A DNA stretch of 64,000 nt, taken from Leucaena leucocephala. Its lineage: Eukaryota > Streptophyta > Magnoliopsida > Fabales > Fabaceae. The notes beneath the pieces were generated by a model. It searched no databases. It had not been told where the DNA came from and worked only from the letters and a program-made list of their open reading frames with translations. The translations under genes and the position numbers were made by a program. The DNA is taken from positions 15,980,501 to 16,044,500 of the forward strand of contig CM073563.1 in the NCBI GenBank assembly GCA_037074615.1, read 5' to 3'. Position 1 is the stretch's first letter; each line of letters opens with the position of its first letter. Shown here in pieces: positions 23,261-34,200 of the stretch.

Positions 23261-23740
23261 ATAGAGTTCTCTTTTGATGATACTTGCAAGAAAGCATTTG
23301 ACACTATTAAAGATATGCTTATCACACCACCTATACTTGATGCACCTAATTGGCATTTGAATTTTGAGCATTCATGTGATACATCAAATAAAGTTGTAGG
23401 TGCAATGTTAGGAAAGAAAGATGGCAGGCTGTCTAAACCCATTTCATATGCCTTTAAGACATAAGATAGTAATCAAAAGAACTATACTACCATAGAAAAA
23501 GAACTCTTTGTCATTGTGTTTGCACTGGACAAATTCAAATCTTATCTTTTGAGTTCTAAAGTGATTATGTACATTGACCATACTGTTGTAAGGTTCTTGT
23601 TTAAAAAGCCACAGTTCGAGCGTCAACTCTTGAGATGTATGGTACTAATCTAAGAATTTGATGTGGAGATAAGGGCTAAAATTGGAGTAGAGAATGTGGT
23701 AGCTGATCATTTAAGTAGGTTACCTAAAAATATAAGGGGA
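23261..23740 (+). pseudogene. G1 RNase H, broken
   Basis: Blocks: ILDAPNWHLNFEHSCDTSNK (first catalytic Asp region shows C-D-T-S), AMLGKKDGRLSKPISYAFKT then a stop at 23,462, YTTIEKELFVIVFALDKFKS with the catalytic Glu, YIDHTVVRFLF with the Asp, and VENVVADHLSRLPKN. Two in-frame stops (about 23,462 and 23,652) interrupt it. Confidence 0.88.
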
Positions 23741-23879
23741 GTATTAGATTTTGACATCACTTGTGATATATTTAGAGATTGTTATGTTTCTAATTTCTAT
23801 AATTATACCTTGGTATTGCCACATAGTGAATTATATTATTACTGGTCTAATTTCGCCTTTTCTATCTCTTTTCCATTGC

Positions 23880-25061
23880 CAGAAGATCAAGCATGAGGCA
23901 AAATTTTACATTTGGAAACCACCTATTCTATGGAAGATATGTGGTAATCAAGTTATAAGATATGAACCAAGTAAAGAAGTTGACAACATCCTTATAGCAT
24001 ATCATTCTTCTATTTGTGGAGGACATTTCAGTACAAAGAAGACTTCAAGAAAGATCATTGACGTTGTTTTTTACTAGCTATAACTATTCAAAGATTGCTA
24101 TGAATTCTGTAAAGCTTGTGATAGGTGCCAACAATTTGGAGGACTGACCAAAAGGCATGGAATGCCTCAATAACCTATGCTATTTTATGAGATATTTGAA
24201 GTGTGGGGCATTGACTTCATGGGACTATTTCCACTATCTTTTATATATACATATATTCTACTAGTTATGGACTATCTCTCAAGATGGGTGGAGGCTATAC
24301 CAACAAGGAAAGATGATATAGTGACGGTTTCAAAATTTCTCAAGTCACACATCTTCATAAGGTTTGGTGTGCCAAGAGCTATCATGAGTAATCAAGGCTC
24401 TCATTTATGTAATAAGATTTTAGGTGGATTATTTGCTAAGTTTAGGATCAAGCACAAGGTTTCAATAGCTTATCATCCTCAAACAAATGGTCAAGTTAAA
24501 AATTACAACAAAGTTATCAAGAGGATTCTATAGAGGAGAGCAAGACCCTCAAGAAAGATTAGAGGCAAGGTTGGATGAAGCTTTATGGGTATATAGAATA
24601 GCTTATAAGACCCCACTTGAGATGTCCCATATATAAGGGTTTATGGTAAAACATGTCATCTACTAGTAGAAGTTGAGCACAAAGCATTATGGGTAGTCCA
24701 AGCTTGCAACATGAATTTTGACACTACTAAAAAAGAAAAGGATATTACAGATTTGGGAATTCAAAGAAATAAGACTAGATGTTTATAAGAATTCTAGGAT
24801 TTACAAGGATAAAGTTAAGCTTCTTCATGATAAACAGATTATGCATGAGGAATTTTAGGTTGGAGATAAAGTTTTGAGATTTAAGGCTAGATATGCTTTC
24901 AAACTTGCAAAATTTGATGCAAGATAGGATGGTCCATATGGAACAATTGAATTGATCCATGACTATGGAACAATTGAATTGATAGATGAAGTAGATGGTA
25001 CAATATTTTAGGTTAATGGCCACTTATTGAAGCTATACAAAGAGAACTTCAAACCCCTATA
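23880..25061 (+). pseudogene. G1 integrase, catalytic residues lost
   Basis: The zinc-binding part reads AYHSSICGGHFSTKKT (His-His) and CKACDRCQQFGG (Cys-Cys). The core (open 24177-24533) has EVWGIDFMG with the first Asp, but the second catalytic position reads RAIMSNQGSH (usually SDQG or SDGG). The third reads QTNGQVKNYNKVIK (usually QVE or QAE), so Asp to Asn and Glu to Lys. The C-terminal part ends GHLLKLYKENFKPL with a stop near 25,061. There are stops at about 24,076, 24,170, 24,533 and later. Confidence 0.9.
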
Positions 25062-26382
25062 ATGTTCAGGTTGTCTCCTTCCTTATTTCCCCACTTACAA
25101 TAGTCTACCTTAATAAGTTTTTATTATATACTTGATCCTTTAATTGTTAATTATGTTTAGGGGAGGAGACAATATTAGTAGGGTAGATAGAAACTCTCAT
25201 GAATTCATCCTAGATTATGGTTCCATTTTATCCTTATTACTTCTGCCTTTACATGTGCTTCATTGCTTCTTGACATTGAGGACAATGTAGATTAAGTGTG
25301 GGGGAGGATGAACTTTAGTGTGTGAGATAGGTTAATGAAAATCATATAATTACTATGATTTTGTATCTTTTGGTTGTAACCTTATATTCTTGTCACGACT
25401 AATGTGTGTGAATATGTCAAGTTTCTTCTATGTGAAAAATAGTCACGACCAATGCCTATTTTTGTTCTTCCAGGATTTCATATTTTCTAATGTTTACTTG
25501 TCTATGATATGTAGTCATGATCTATGCTTATCTTTGTTGTAACTGTAACTCTCTGTGAATTTTGGTCGTGACTGGATTGACACTTAGGTCATGACCAGAG
25601 CATGTGTGTTTAACAAGTTTACTCCCTATGATTATGAGTCGAGACTAATGTCCATTTATGTTGTGACCAATATTCCATGTTTTCTGAAGATTTCTTCTCT
25701 ATGATAAACAGTAGTGACATGAAGTCCTTTTTGTCACTACTACAAGTAACCCTCTGCTGAAAAATTCTTCTATTTAATTATGATTGTTGCTTGGTCTATT
25801 GGAATTTACTGTCATGGTTTAAAATTGAATTTTGAACATAAACTTTTAAATATTGGCAAACTTGATGAAGTATGAGTTGCTTGTTTAATTGATTTACTAC
25901 TAGAAATTGTGCATTATGAATTATTGTCTCATGCATTTAGTTTAATATTCATGCAATCTAGTCATAATGAGTTGATTAGGATGATTAAGTTAGATGGAAG
26001 AATTTTGAGTCTCCAATATATACTCATTTACATTGTGTGACACCATCTAATTTAGTAACTTTGCAAAACTTGTCTCAATCCTTGATTCAAAACCACATTA
26101 GCTTCTTGAAATTGTGAATATGATAAAGGTATTTCTTTGAAAACCCTTTTGACCAAATAGTAGCCACATAAATATTAAATCATTTGCTTAAACCCTTTGA
26201 GACCTTCACTTTCCTTTAACAATTTCATCCTTAATTAATGAATGATGTATAGGATATTTATTGCTATAATAAGTCTTTAATTGTGAAATAACTGTTAAGT
26301 TACACCACTTATTGAATATCTGAACTTTAATATATTTGTTATCTGGTTCAATAGTTGATAGAAAAAAAATCAAAACCAAAGA
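25062..26382 (+). other. G1 3' untranslated region
   Basis: Non-coding. The conserved block TTGACATTGAGGACAATGTA with a GGGGG tract lies at 25,271-25,309. GTCGCGAC-type palindromes are at about 25,375-25,745 (GTCACGACTAA, GTCATGATC, GTCGTGACTGG, GTCATGACCAG, GTCGAGACTAA). A block near 26,100-26,220 resembles the G2 3' UTR at about 19,180-19,350. The junction to the LTR at about 26,383 lacks a PPT and the first ~1 kb of the LTR, so a deletion spans it. Confidence 0.65.
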
Positions 26383-26819
26383 AAGAGTATAGTTGTATCT
26401 GTTTAATTCATCTTATTCTATCTCTTGAGTTAAATGATTTATATTTCTCTAGTCAATGTCTGCGAGTTGTAGCTTTGATTGAGATTTAGCTGGCGAGTTG
26501 TTAGGTAACAGATTTAAAGTTAACTAATAACTCTAAATATTCTATGGATAATAAAGGTAAGGTAATCTCCAAGGGAACAGACTTGTCATTGATAATTTCA
26601 TCATTAACACCTAAAGTCATAAATAGTAGCATAGGATTTACATTCAGAATTATTCAAGATCACATCTCATAATTCCTCTTATTAATTTATTAATTTGTTG
26701 CTCATTAGATTAATTGGTACTTTAGCATCCATTTACCCTCTTTGTGAATCAACCTAGGTTAGCTTCACTCTACTTTTAGTTAGCTTAGTTTCTTTTGGTA
26801 ATTAAAATGATGGTTATCA
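26383..26819 (+). repeat. 3' LTR of G1, 5'-truncated
   Basis: About 437 bp matches the last part of the 5' LTR (3,990-4,424), ending GGTTATCA before the TSD CCAAG. The first two thirds of the LTR are missing, together with any polypurine tract. Confidence 0.8.
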
Positions 26820-26824
26820 CCAAG

Positions 26825-28270
26825 GATGGGGCAAATGCTCAAAAGGGAAAAAGGAAGGCACTGGTGAAAGTAAAGAACCAAGTCCCCAAGCAATCTTCTC
26901 AGTCTAAAAGGAAGGCTAAGAGGCGGTAGGCAAACTCTAACACTGACTCTAATTTGCAGTTCACAGAGATGCTCAAGAAAATGTTAGAGACTACTATTGA
27001 GTTTCTTGGGAAGAGACAAAGGACCTCTTGGAAGCCTGCTACATCAATCCCCTCATAGCCTCAGTCATCTAGCCTAATATCCCTTTGATGTAACATCAAT
27101 TTGGATGCATATATGGCTATGTACAGCTATGAGTTTAGGTAGAGGAAGTGTTGTCCAGTAGTATCTATGGATATATTTGCCCTTAAGACTAATCATAGGG
27201 TTAACTTGAACTTGATTGAGCCCCTCCACCATTAGGAGAGCTGGCTAAGGATGAATGAGCCATATAGCTTAGAGGTTGTTAGGATATTTTACTATAACAT
27301 GGAGATATTCAACTCTTTGGATGAAGAGGAGAATATTATAGATAGTTATTCACTACCAGGATCAAGGGCAAAGAGATCAAGATAGACTTTAGTATGATAA
27401 ACCATTTGACTGGAGCCCCTCCCTCTATAGATATGAAGCCTTTTAGATCAAGCCAAGGCTTACCATATCCTACTGCAGACCAACAAGCCTTAATCGGGAT
27501 CCCTGACCTTTACCCTAAGTTAGATGTAGAATCATTACCATATCATATATTATATCTACTTTTGGTTTATGATAGTCAAGTCCTCAAGCTTCATCTACAT
27601 GAATCAGTAGGACTATATAACTCTGGCAAGGATATCAGTGGAGAAAAGCTTAACCTTGTAGCTTTCATATACATCAAGATAAGGGATTTCTGTCTTAATA
27701 GAATAAAGACTACACCGATGCCCTACCCCTAGCTTGTCTCCTTTATCCTTAAACACTAGAACATTTATCGTCTAAAGGGAAAGAAGAAGGAAGAGATCAG
27801 TGCTTTTAAGATGACTCAGTTGAACAAGATGAAGATAAAGCTGCCATATGATGCTAAGAAGGGCAAGCTTCTGAGGGATCCTTAAGCCAAGCAGTCAACT
27901 GCTAGCACCTCTCTTCCTTAGGATAAAGGTCATTCCTCTGTAAGATCTCAAGTTTCTATAGCACCATCTTTTTTGGGTACATCCATTTAGATTTACCTTT
28001 AAATATAGAGTTTGCTAAGTTAAAGAGCATACTCGTGACTTTAAGGAAGGAAGAAGACTTAATCCATAAGAGGTAGAACTATGGAATCCAGACTTCACTC
28101 GAGCTCATATCTAGGATTTCTAAGCTTTCAAGGAGGAGATCAAAGAGTGGTAAGAGGAGCTATCTATAAGACAAACTACTATATATGAAGAAGTGTCTAA
28201 TGTTAAGAACATCTTGTTGGCATACCTTAACCTCCTTTGCCTGATCAACCTGATCCTTGCTAGTTTGAGG
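26825..28270 (+). pseudogene. Element-H ORF continued: plant transposon-associated protein (Transposase_32-like), broken
   Basis: Readable pieces in successive frames include a basic stretch (26,850-26,930), NEPYSLEVVRIFYYNMEIFN (about 27,255-27,310), and, after a frame change, KGKEIKIDFSMINHLTGAP (about 27,365-27,420). The 112-codon frame at 27394-27732 follows. This matches the general pattern of the uncharacterised domain found in many plant transposon-associated proteins: a tyrosine-rich 'VREFY' helix, a 'RGK-I-F' strand, then a hydrophobic helix. Several stops and frameshifts make it a pseudogene. No RT or integrase is recognisable in H, so it was probably mobilised in trans. Confidence 0.5.
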
Positions 28271-30635
28271 CAGATAAGCTAGATCATCCAAGAGGTGGTG
28301 AATTGGGTGTTAGACAAATTTTAAAACTTTTTGAAACTATTTTGAAATCTGATCAATGGAAAAAATCAACTTGAAAAACTTTGATAAGATATTGAAAATA
28401 TATTACTTTAAATAAAAGAGTTAAGGAAGAGAGAAATTACACGACAAATTTATCTTGGTCTAGTCTTCCTTTGACCTACATCTAGTCCTTAGCTCTCCAT
28501 TAAGATTTTCAATCCACTATTTTCCAATATTACAAACGAACTCTTACTAGCCTTTACAACTTCAATTTTTATGGCTAATTAAGAACTACCTCATTCCTGA
28601 GATTCACCACTCTCTAGTGGTAAGCTCCCCTTATAGAGACAAAAGCAAATCTGACCTTGAATCCCCGATTATGAGGTTTACTCTCAGACTTGGATAGGGA
28701 TAATGAAATATAAAACTCTCTCATATAGAGTAAATAATACATTGTAGTACATGATATTTTCTTTCTCAAGATATGATGATGATAAATAATGAATAATAGA
28801 AAATTGGAGGTTTTCTCAGTCTAACGCTAATTTGGCATTATGATGATGGATTATTAGCTCATATCCTTCATCTTCTTGAATGCTATCTTACTTATAGATG
28901 AAGTTGAGCTTTTGACTTTTGAGCATAATATCTTTCTCTATTGAGCTTTTCTTCTTCCATTGAGAATATGACTGTTGGAACTAGCCATTGAAACTTTTGA
29001 CACAAAGTGCCTTTTTACCATTAAGAATCTGTTGGCTTTAATATTTGTATAATCTTATTCTAATAATGTATTTTTTTACCTTAAATGAAGTTTGACCCAA
29101 TGAAGAAAATTTCTGGTAATAATCGTTCAGCACCTGACTTTCTTCAATCTTCTGATTATCTTTGAGATCAAGAATAATAGTCATCTTTCAATTTTCATAC
29201 CTTCCTCTATTTAACTCCAAACATAGCAAATGACCTATCCCTAGAAAGATCTATGTATATACTTTCCAATGAATAATGTTTGACTCCAAAATTCATTAAA
29301 ACAAAAAGATATGATCAATTTAGTGAGTATAGGTTATAGACAAAGCATTAATACTATGTTTCATAATGCAAATGACATATCTCCCTCATATGAGACTCTT
29401 TAGTGATGCAATTAGTGTATTGAACTGCATTATGAGTCTAGTTTCATATAAATAAAGTTTCAACTCAACCAGATAAGTATATCTTGAGATATGCTCAAAA
29501 TACTCAACCTATTCTGAAGAAGAGCAGCACAACATACTAAAAAATGAAGAATTAATCGATTAATTGTAATTAATCCATTAATTTAGTAAAAATAGTATAT
29601 TTGAGTTGTTTTATTAATTATCATCTTCTCCTTTTGCTATTCCTCTACTTTTTTGTTTACTCGATCAAGAGTTTGATTAATTCTTTGATTCTTGAACCTG
29701 ATTAGTTAAATTCATAGTCAATTGATTCCTTCTTCTTCTAATGCCTTCTTCATAGTTCCTCTAAATTTAAATTTGATTTTTCCATACTAAAAATACACTG
29801 TATAAATCGATTAATCATCATTAATTTGACCAATATTTCAATTAATGAGTTAAACAGAAAATAGAGCATCACTTTGATCATAATTTTTGATCATATATAA
29901 TGTAATTTAATAAGTTTAGTTTCTCAAGAGTTGTATAATGAAGAATGAAGAGAAATATATGTATATTTCATGTTTGAATCAAACATATATAGCTGAGAGA
30001 GATTCAATCAGTTTCAACATAAACAGAGAAGGATTCTTAAAACATATGAAGTTAATCGAATACCTAGTCGATTAATGTGTCTGTAAGAACTAAATCAAAA
30101 AATATTTCAACACAAATTAATCGAACAGTTAATCTGTTCATGTAAACTAATGGATTAACCAATCGATTAATTGGCTTATATTTGAATTTCACAAAATTGA
30201 TGCTTCACTGATTAATCAAACAGTTAACAGATTAATGTAAATTAATCGATTAACCAATCAATTAATAGCAATATATTTTTATTCAAGAGGAAAATTGTTT
30301 TAATAGATTAATCGATTAATCGATCGATTAATTAAATTATTAATTTTCTTCTAGAAGGCAAGCTCTCGACATTAATCAAACATTTAATCGATTAATGATA
30401 ACTCATTAATGGATTAACTAATCAATTAATTTATTTTCCTTTGTAAAACAAAATGTTACAATTACGTTAATCAAACAACTAATGATTGACTAATCGATCA
30501 ACTCAATTAACTTCTTTTTTAACAATATTTACGCATAGAAATATGTTTTGATTGTTTTAAACATTATTTGACATTTTACTAAGAAAAATTTTTGCTATTT
30601 GTTATTTTGGCATCATCAAAACATACTTTCCAATA
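28271..30635 (-). repeat. Inverted (minus-strand) LTR copy of family H inside element H
   Basis: Read on the minus strand, it starts near 30635 (TATTGGAAAGTATG, cf. TGTTAGATTGTATG at the right LTR). It passes through TTAATCGATTAA arrays (30.5-29.55 kb), a block shared with the right LTR (GAGAGCTTGYCTT), a promoter-like block (about 29,020-28,940) and the R/U5 end near 28,285. It splits the H internal region. I found no clear TSD, so the exact left limit is uncertain. Confidence 0.55.
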
Positions 30636-31020
30636 ATTTTGTCTTATCCACTGCCACAGCCTCAAAGCCTTCACCTACTTCCATATACACATTGACTGTA
30701 CCACTCCTACCTATTGACTCACCATCATACCTTCCTCCCTAGCCTTGACCTTTTTGGACGATGTCAAAAAGGGGGGAGAAGAAGTGAAGAGGAGAAGGAA
30801 TCCTCCTCTATGGAGTCGATTGACTGATAATTGAGTTTTGTAATTATCTTGTATTGTTTGATTTTTTGTTATCCATTGTAAAACATTTAGATATTTGAAT
30901 GAAATGTTATTCACGTTGTCATTTTTTCTTGCCAATTTATATTTTGTGTTGGCCAATTCAAAATCTACCAACTTCACTTTTAATTCACTAAAGTTTTGCC
31001 ATCATCAAAAAGGGGGAGAA
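30636..31020 (+). other. 3' end of element H internal region with polypurine tract
   Basis: The sequence ends with CATCATCAAAAAGGGGGAGAA (31,000-31,020) directly before TGTTA at 31021. An A/G-only tract next to a TG start is the standard polypurine tract just upstream of a 3' LTR. A second similar tract occurs at 30,765-30,780. No intact ORF is seen. Confidence 0.6.
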
Positions 31021-31025
31021 TGTTA

Positions 31026-32887
31026 TGTAAGGAATTGCAAGACACGTAGCGAAAATTAACTTAAAAATTTTTTCATTCCTTGCCAAGATCTACCGTATGT
31101 GTTTAAGTCAAGTGGGAAGAAGCATTACCCTCAGTGTTCCTCAACGACTTCCACAGCTTTTAGTCACGACGTTCACAGCTTCTCTCCGCGGCTCGTGCTC
31201 TCTTTCTGATCGCAAGAAGTCGACGACTCATGTCAACTTCCTCTACTGGTATCCACATGAACAGCGTTCTAACCACGAACGATGTGCTAGCTTCTCCTAT
31301 CCCTCCTGGGCTTTCTCAAGAATTCGTCATCTCCGTCTCTATTTTGGCAGTTTCTTATATGCAAACCTTTTGCATATTCCCCTTTGGCCCTTCTGTGTTC
31401 TATATGTTTCAAAATGTAGCTCCTAAAATCATATATATAGGATGCTATGTGTTTTCCTCTACCGAATTGGATTTTGGAGTTAATCTTATATTAATTCTGA
31501 AATTAATACAATATAATATATTGTATAATTTGATAAGAAACTAATTAAATAAATAATATTTATATTAAATCTGTCCCACAGATTTAATTCACCTATTTAT
31601 TTAACTTAAAATAAAGATAAGCCTAAACTATATTTGATTTATTCTCATAAATCAAATTTGAGATATCATATCAATTTGAATTCAAATTCAAACATGATAG
31701 AGATTTAATTTATCTTTATAAATTATATCTTATAAATATCTCTTATATGAGATATCCTATCAATTTGAATTTCAAATTCAAACGTGATAGAGATTTAATT
31801 TATCCTTATAAATTAAATTTTATAAATATTTCTTATATGAGATATCCTATCAATTTGAATTTCAAATTCAAACGTGATAGAGATTTAATTTATCTTTATA
31901 AATTAAATCTCATATATCTCTTATATATAATGTATATATACGAATTTATATATATACGAATATAAATATAAATAAATATATACATCCACCCTGGATCATT
32001 CATTGAATCTGGACATGTCTTAGATTCAATGAATCTGGACATCATAGCTCATGTTGGGCTATTTTGTGTGCGACCCTATAGGCCCATATGAAGTTAGCAG
32101 TGGGCCATTTGCTATACTGGCCCACAAGTCGCAAGCGGTCTCTAGCAAGATATAATGACTACCCAAATCATATGAGGATCGATAAATGATGTAACCTTTT
32201 ATACAACCATATCATGTCCCTTCTGTCACGCGATATTTTGGTCATAGATGAGGCATGGATAATGTCATCCTCCTATTCCTGACTGTTACTTTCTCGATCC
32301 CTGAGTAGTCTGACTATAGAAATGGAACTACCTTTCCATTACAGTATGGCCATACATTTCTCAGACTAACTCATAGAGGGGCCCAGTAATATCTCTCTAC
32401 GAATGTTAGGGACAAATTCCATCTTGACCATTCACATTCCTCCGCATGAAAAACCACTAAGCCCGAACATAGTCTTTATGATCACTCGGTCAAAAGTGAC
32501 TTTCGACTAGGTCAAAGCTGAGCATTTATCATGTAGGAATCCATGATGATCTCAGGTCAAAGGGCATAGTGACATGGCTTGTATATGAGAGAAGCTTATG
32601 ACATAACCTATGTAGCTCTCTCATAGCGGGTCGATCCAACACTTTATACTCTTACATGTGCCTATGACTTTGATTTATATCTCTATACATCTTCAAAGTT
32701 ATACTGGTCTTATTTCATCTCTGCTCCGCATAGATGACCGATCAGGGACATTTAGGATAAGTTCATGAATTATCCAAGGATGGTCATCACAGTAAACATG
32801 CAAATAATATGATAACACAATTAATAAATTCATAAATCAATAATATTCATAAGACAATGATTGGCCCCTAGGGCACAATTTCCAACA
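31026..32887 (-). mobile_element. Solo LTR, Angela/BARE-like, copy 3
   Basis: It runs on the minus strand from TGTTGGAAATTGTGCCCTAG (32887 inwards) to CAATTCCTTACA at 31026. TGTTA flanks both ends (31021-31025, 32888-32892). Length is 1,862 bp with three 90-bp units. The target is the first five bases of the H-family right LTR, so the LTR start appears twice. Confidence 0.9.
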
Positions 32888-34172
32888 TGTTAGATTGTAT
32901 GTTTTTATGTTGTTAAAATAGAAAAGAGAATCAATTTGTTTAATGATGTTAAAAAGTGTTTTTGAAGTAATGACAATGAATTTGTAATCAAATGAAGTTA
33001 AATAAAGAAGTTAGTAGAGTCAAATGATTAAATGTTTCATTATTGATAATTAATCTATTAATATCAATTAATCGATTGAATAATAGATTAATATAAAGGT
33101 AGCAATATATTTTACAAAGAAAAATCAATTAATGGATTAGTTAATCGATTAATGAGTGACCATTAATTAATCGATTAAGTGTTCAATTAACGATGAGAGC
33201 TTGTCTTTTGGAATTGAATTCATAAGTCAATTAATCGATTGGTTAATCGATTAATGCGTTGAAAACATATTTTCTCTTAAACAAAGATATTGCTATTAAT
33301 TGATTAGTTAATCAATTAATTTATATTAATCTGTTAACTATTCTATTAATTAGTGAAGTATCACTTTTATGAAATTTAAATATAAACCAATTAATTAATT
33401 AATTTGATTAATTTGTGTTGAAATATTTTCTATTTCAAATCTTCTAGACACATTAATCGACTAAGCATTTGATTAACTTATATTAATCGATCATTTAATC
33501 GATTAACTTTAGAAACTTTAAATATATATATATATATATATATTAAGTTGCAAACTCATTTCATATTTTAAATGATTGATTTAAGTTATAATATGCTTAT
33601 GTTTTTCCATTGTTCTTCACAACAAATCTTTTGAGAAATTTATCTTTATAAATTTACATCATATATGCATGAATAATCTGATGAAGTATGAAGCCCTATT
33701 TTCTATTTCACACGTTAGCTCTAATTAATCGATTGTGTAATCCATTAATATAAAATAATCTTTAAAAAAAGCAGAATCTCTATATGGTCTTAAAGTGTTC
33801 ATAATTGAATTGATTCTTATACACTTGATCATTGATTGAGTTATCAAATAGGGTTGAGCATGCATTAATCTACAATCATCCTTATTATGGTAATTAATTT
33901 CAATTAAAGTTTAAATTTATTTCATCAAATCCTCACTTCACATGCTTATATTCTAACGATTAAACCTTAAATTGATTATAGGATTACTAACAAAAGTTTA
34001 GACTAAGTTCAGTTTAAAGTTAGAGATGAGAATAGACCGAGATAAAAGCCAACAGATGTTCATTACAAAACAATACAAAAAGCCTTAATGGCTACAACGG
34101 CTAGTTTAACGGTCATATTTCCAATGGGAAGAAAAATCAAAAAAAATAATTATCAACAGTCACAATATCAAA

Positions 34173-34180
34173 TATAAATA
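34173..34180 (+). promoter_or_regulatory. TATA-like box in the H-family LTR
   Basis: TATAAATA stands about 1.28 kb into the LTR after subtracting the nested solo LTR, just after a GGCTAGTTTAACGGTCAT block that also occurs inverted near 29,000. It is a plausible U3 promoter; start-site use is not visible from sequence. Confidence 0.45.
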
Positions 34181-34200
34181 GAAGAGCATTCAAAGTTAAG

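Larger units (their letters stand above)
1260..26819 (+). mobile_element. G1: Athila-like Ty3/gypsy element, complete ends, nested and decayed
   Basis: The element begins TGATAAACT at 1260 and ends GGTTATCA at 26819. CCAAG flanks both sides (1255-1259 and 26820-26824), a perfect 5-bp TSD. The 5' LTR is 1260-4424, with a solo LTR inside. The PBS is at 4428-4445, gag at about 5.2-7.05 kb, and protease is split at 7428/21388 by G2. RT, RNase H and integrase follow at 22.2-25.06 kb, and a shortened 3' LTR ends the element. Without its two insertions G1 is about 9.8 kb. Family placement rests on the tRNA-Asp-type PBS, the DLGA protease motif, the FMDDF-like RT region (LIDDF here) and a conserved 3' UTR motif. 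Stops and frameshifts occur in every domain. Confidence 0.9.
31021..34200 (+). repeat. Right LTR of element H, interrupted by a solo LTR; 3' limit uncertain
   Basis: It begins TGTTA (31021-31025) next to the polypurine tract, is interrupted by the Angela-like solo LTR (31026-32887), and resumes at 32888 with a duplicated TGTTA. It contains the ATCGAT-centred palindrome array (33,050-33,750), an (AT)n run at 33,523-33,544, and a TATA-like TATAAATA at 34,173-34,180 preceded by CNACGG-type blocks. The downstream R/U5 end cannot be followed with confidence past about 34.2 kb. Confidence 0.55.

Noticed and set aside
22452..24533. RT and integrase frames as separate host genes
   Set aside because: They are consecutive domains of the Athila-like pol in fixed order, with stops between them, inside an element bounded by LTRs and a TSD.
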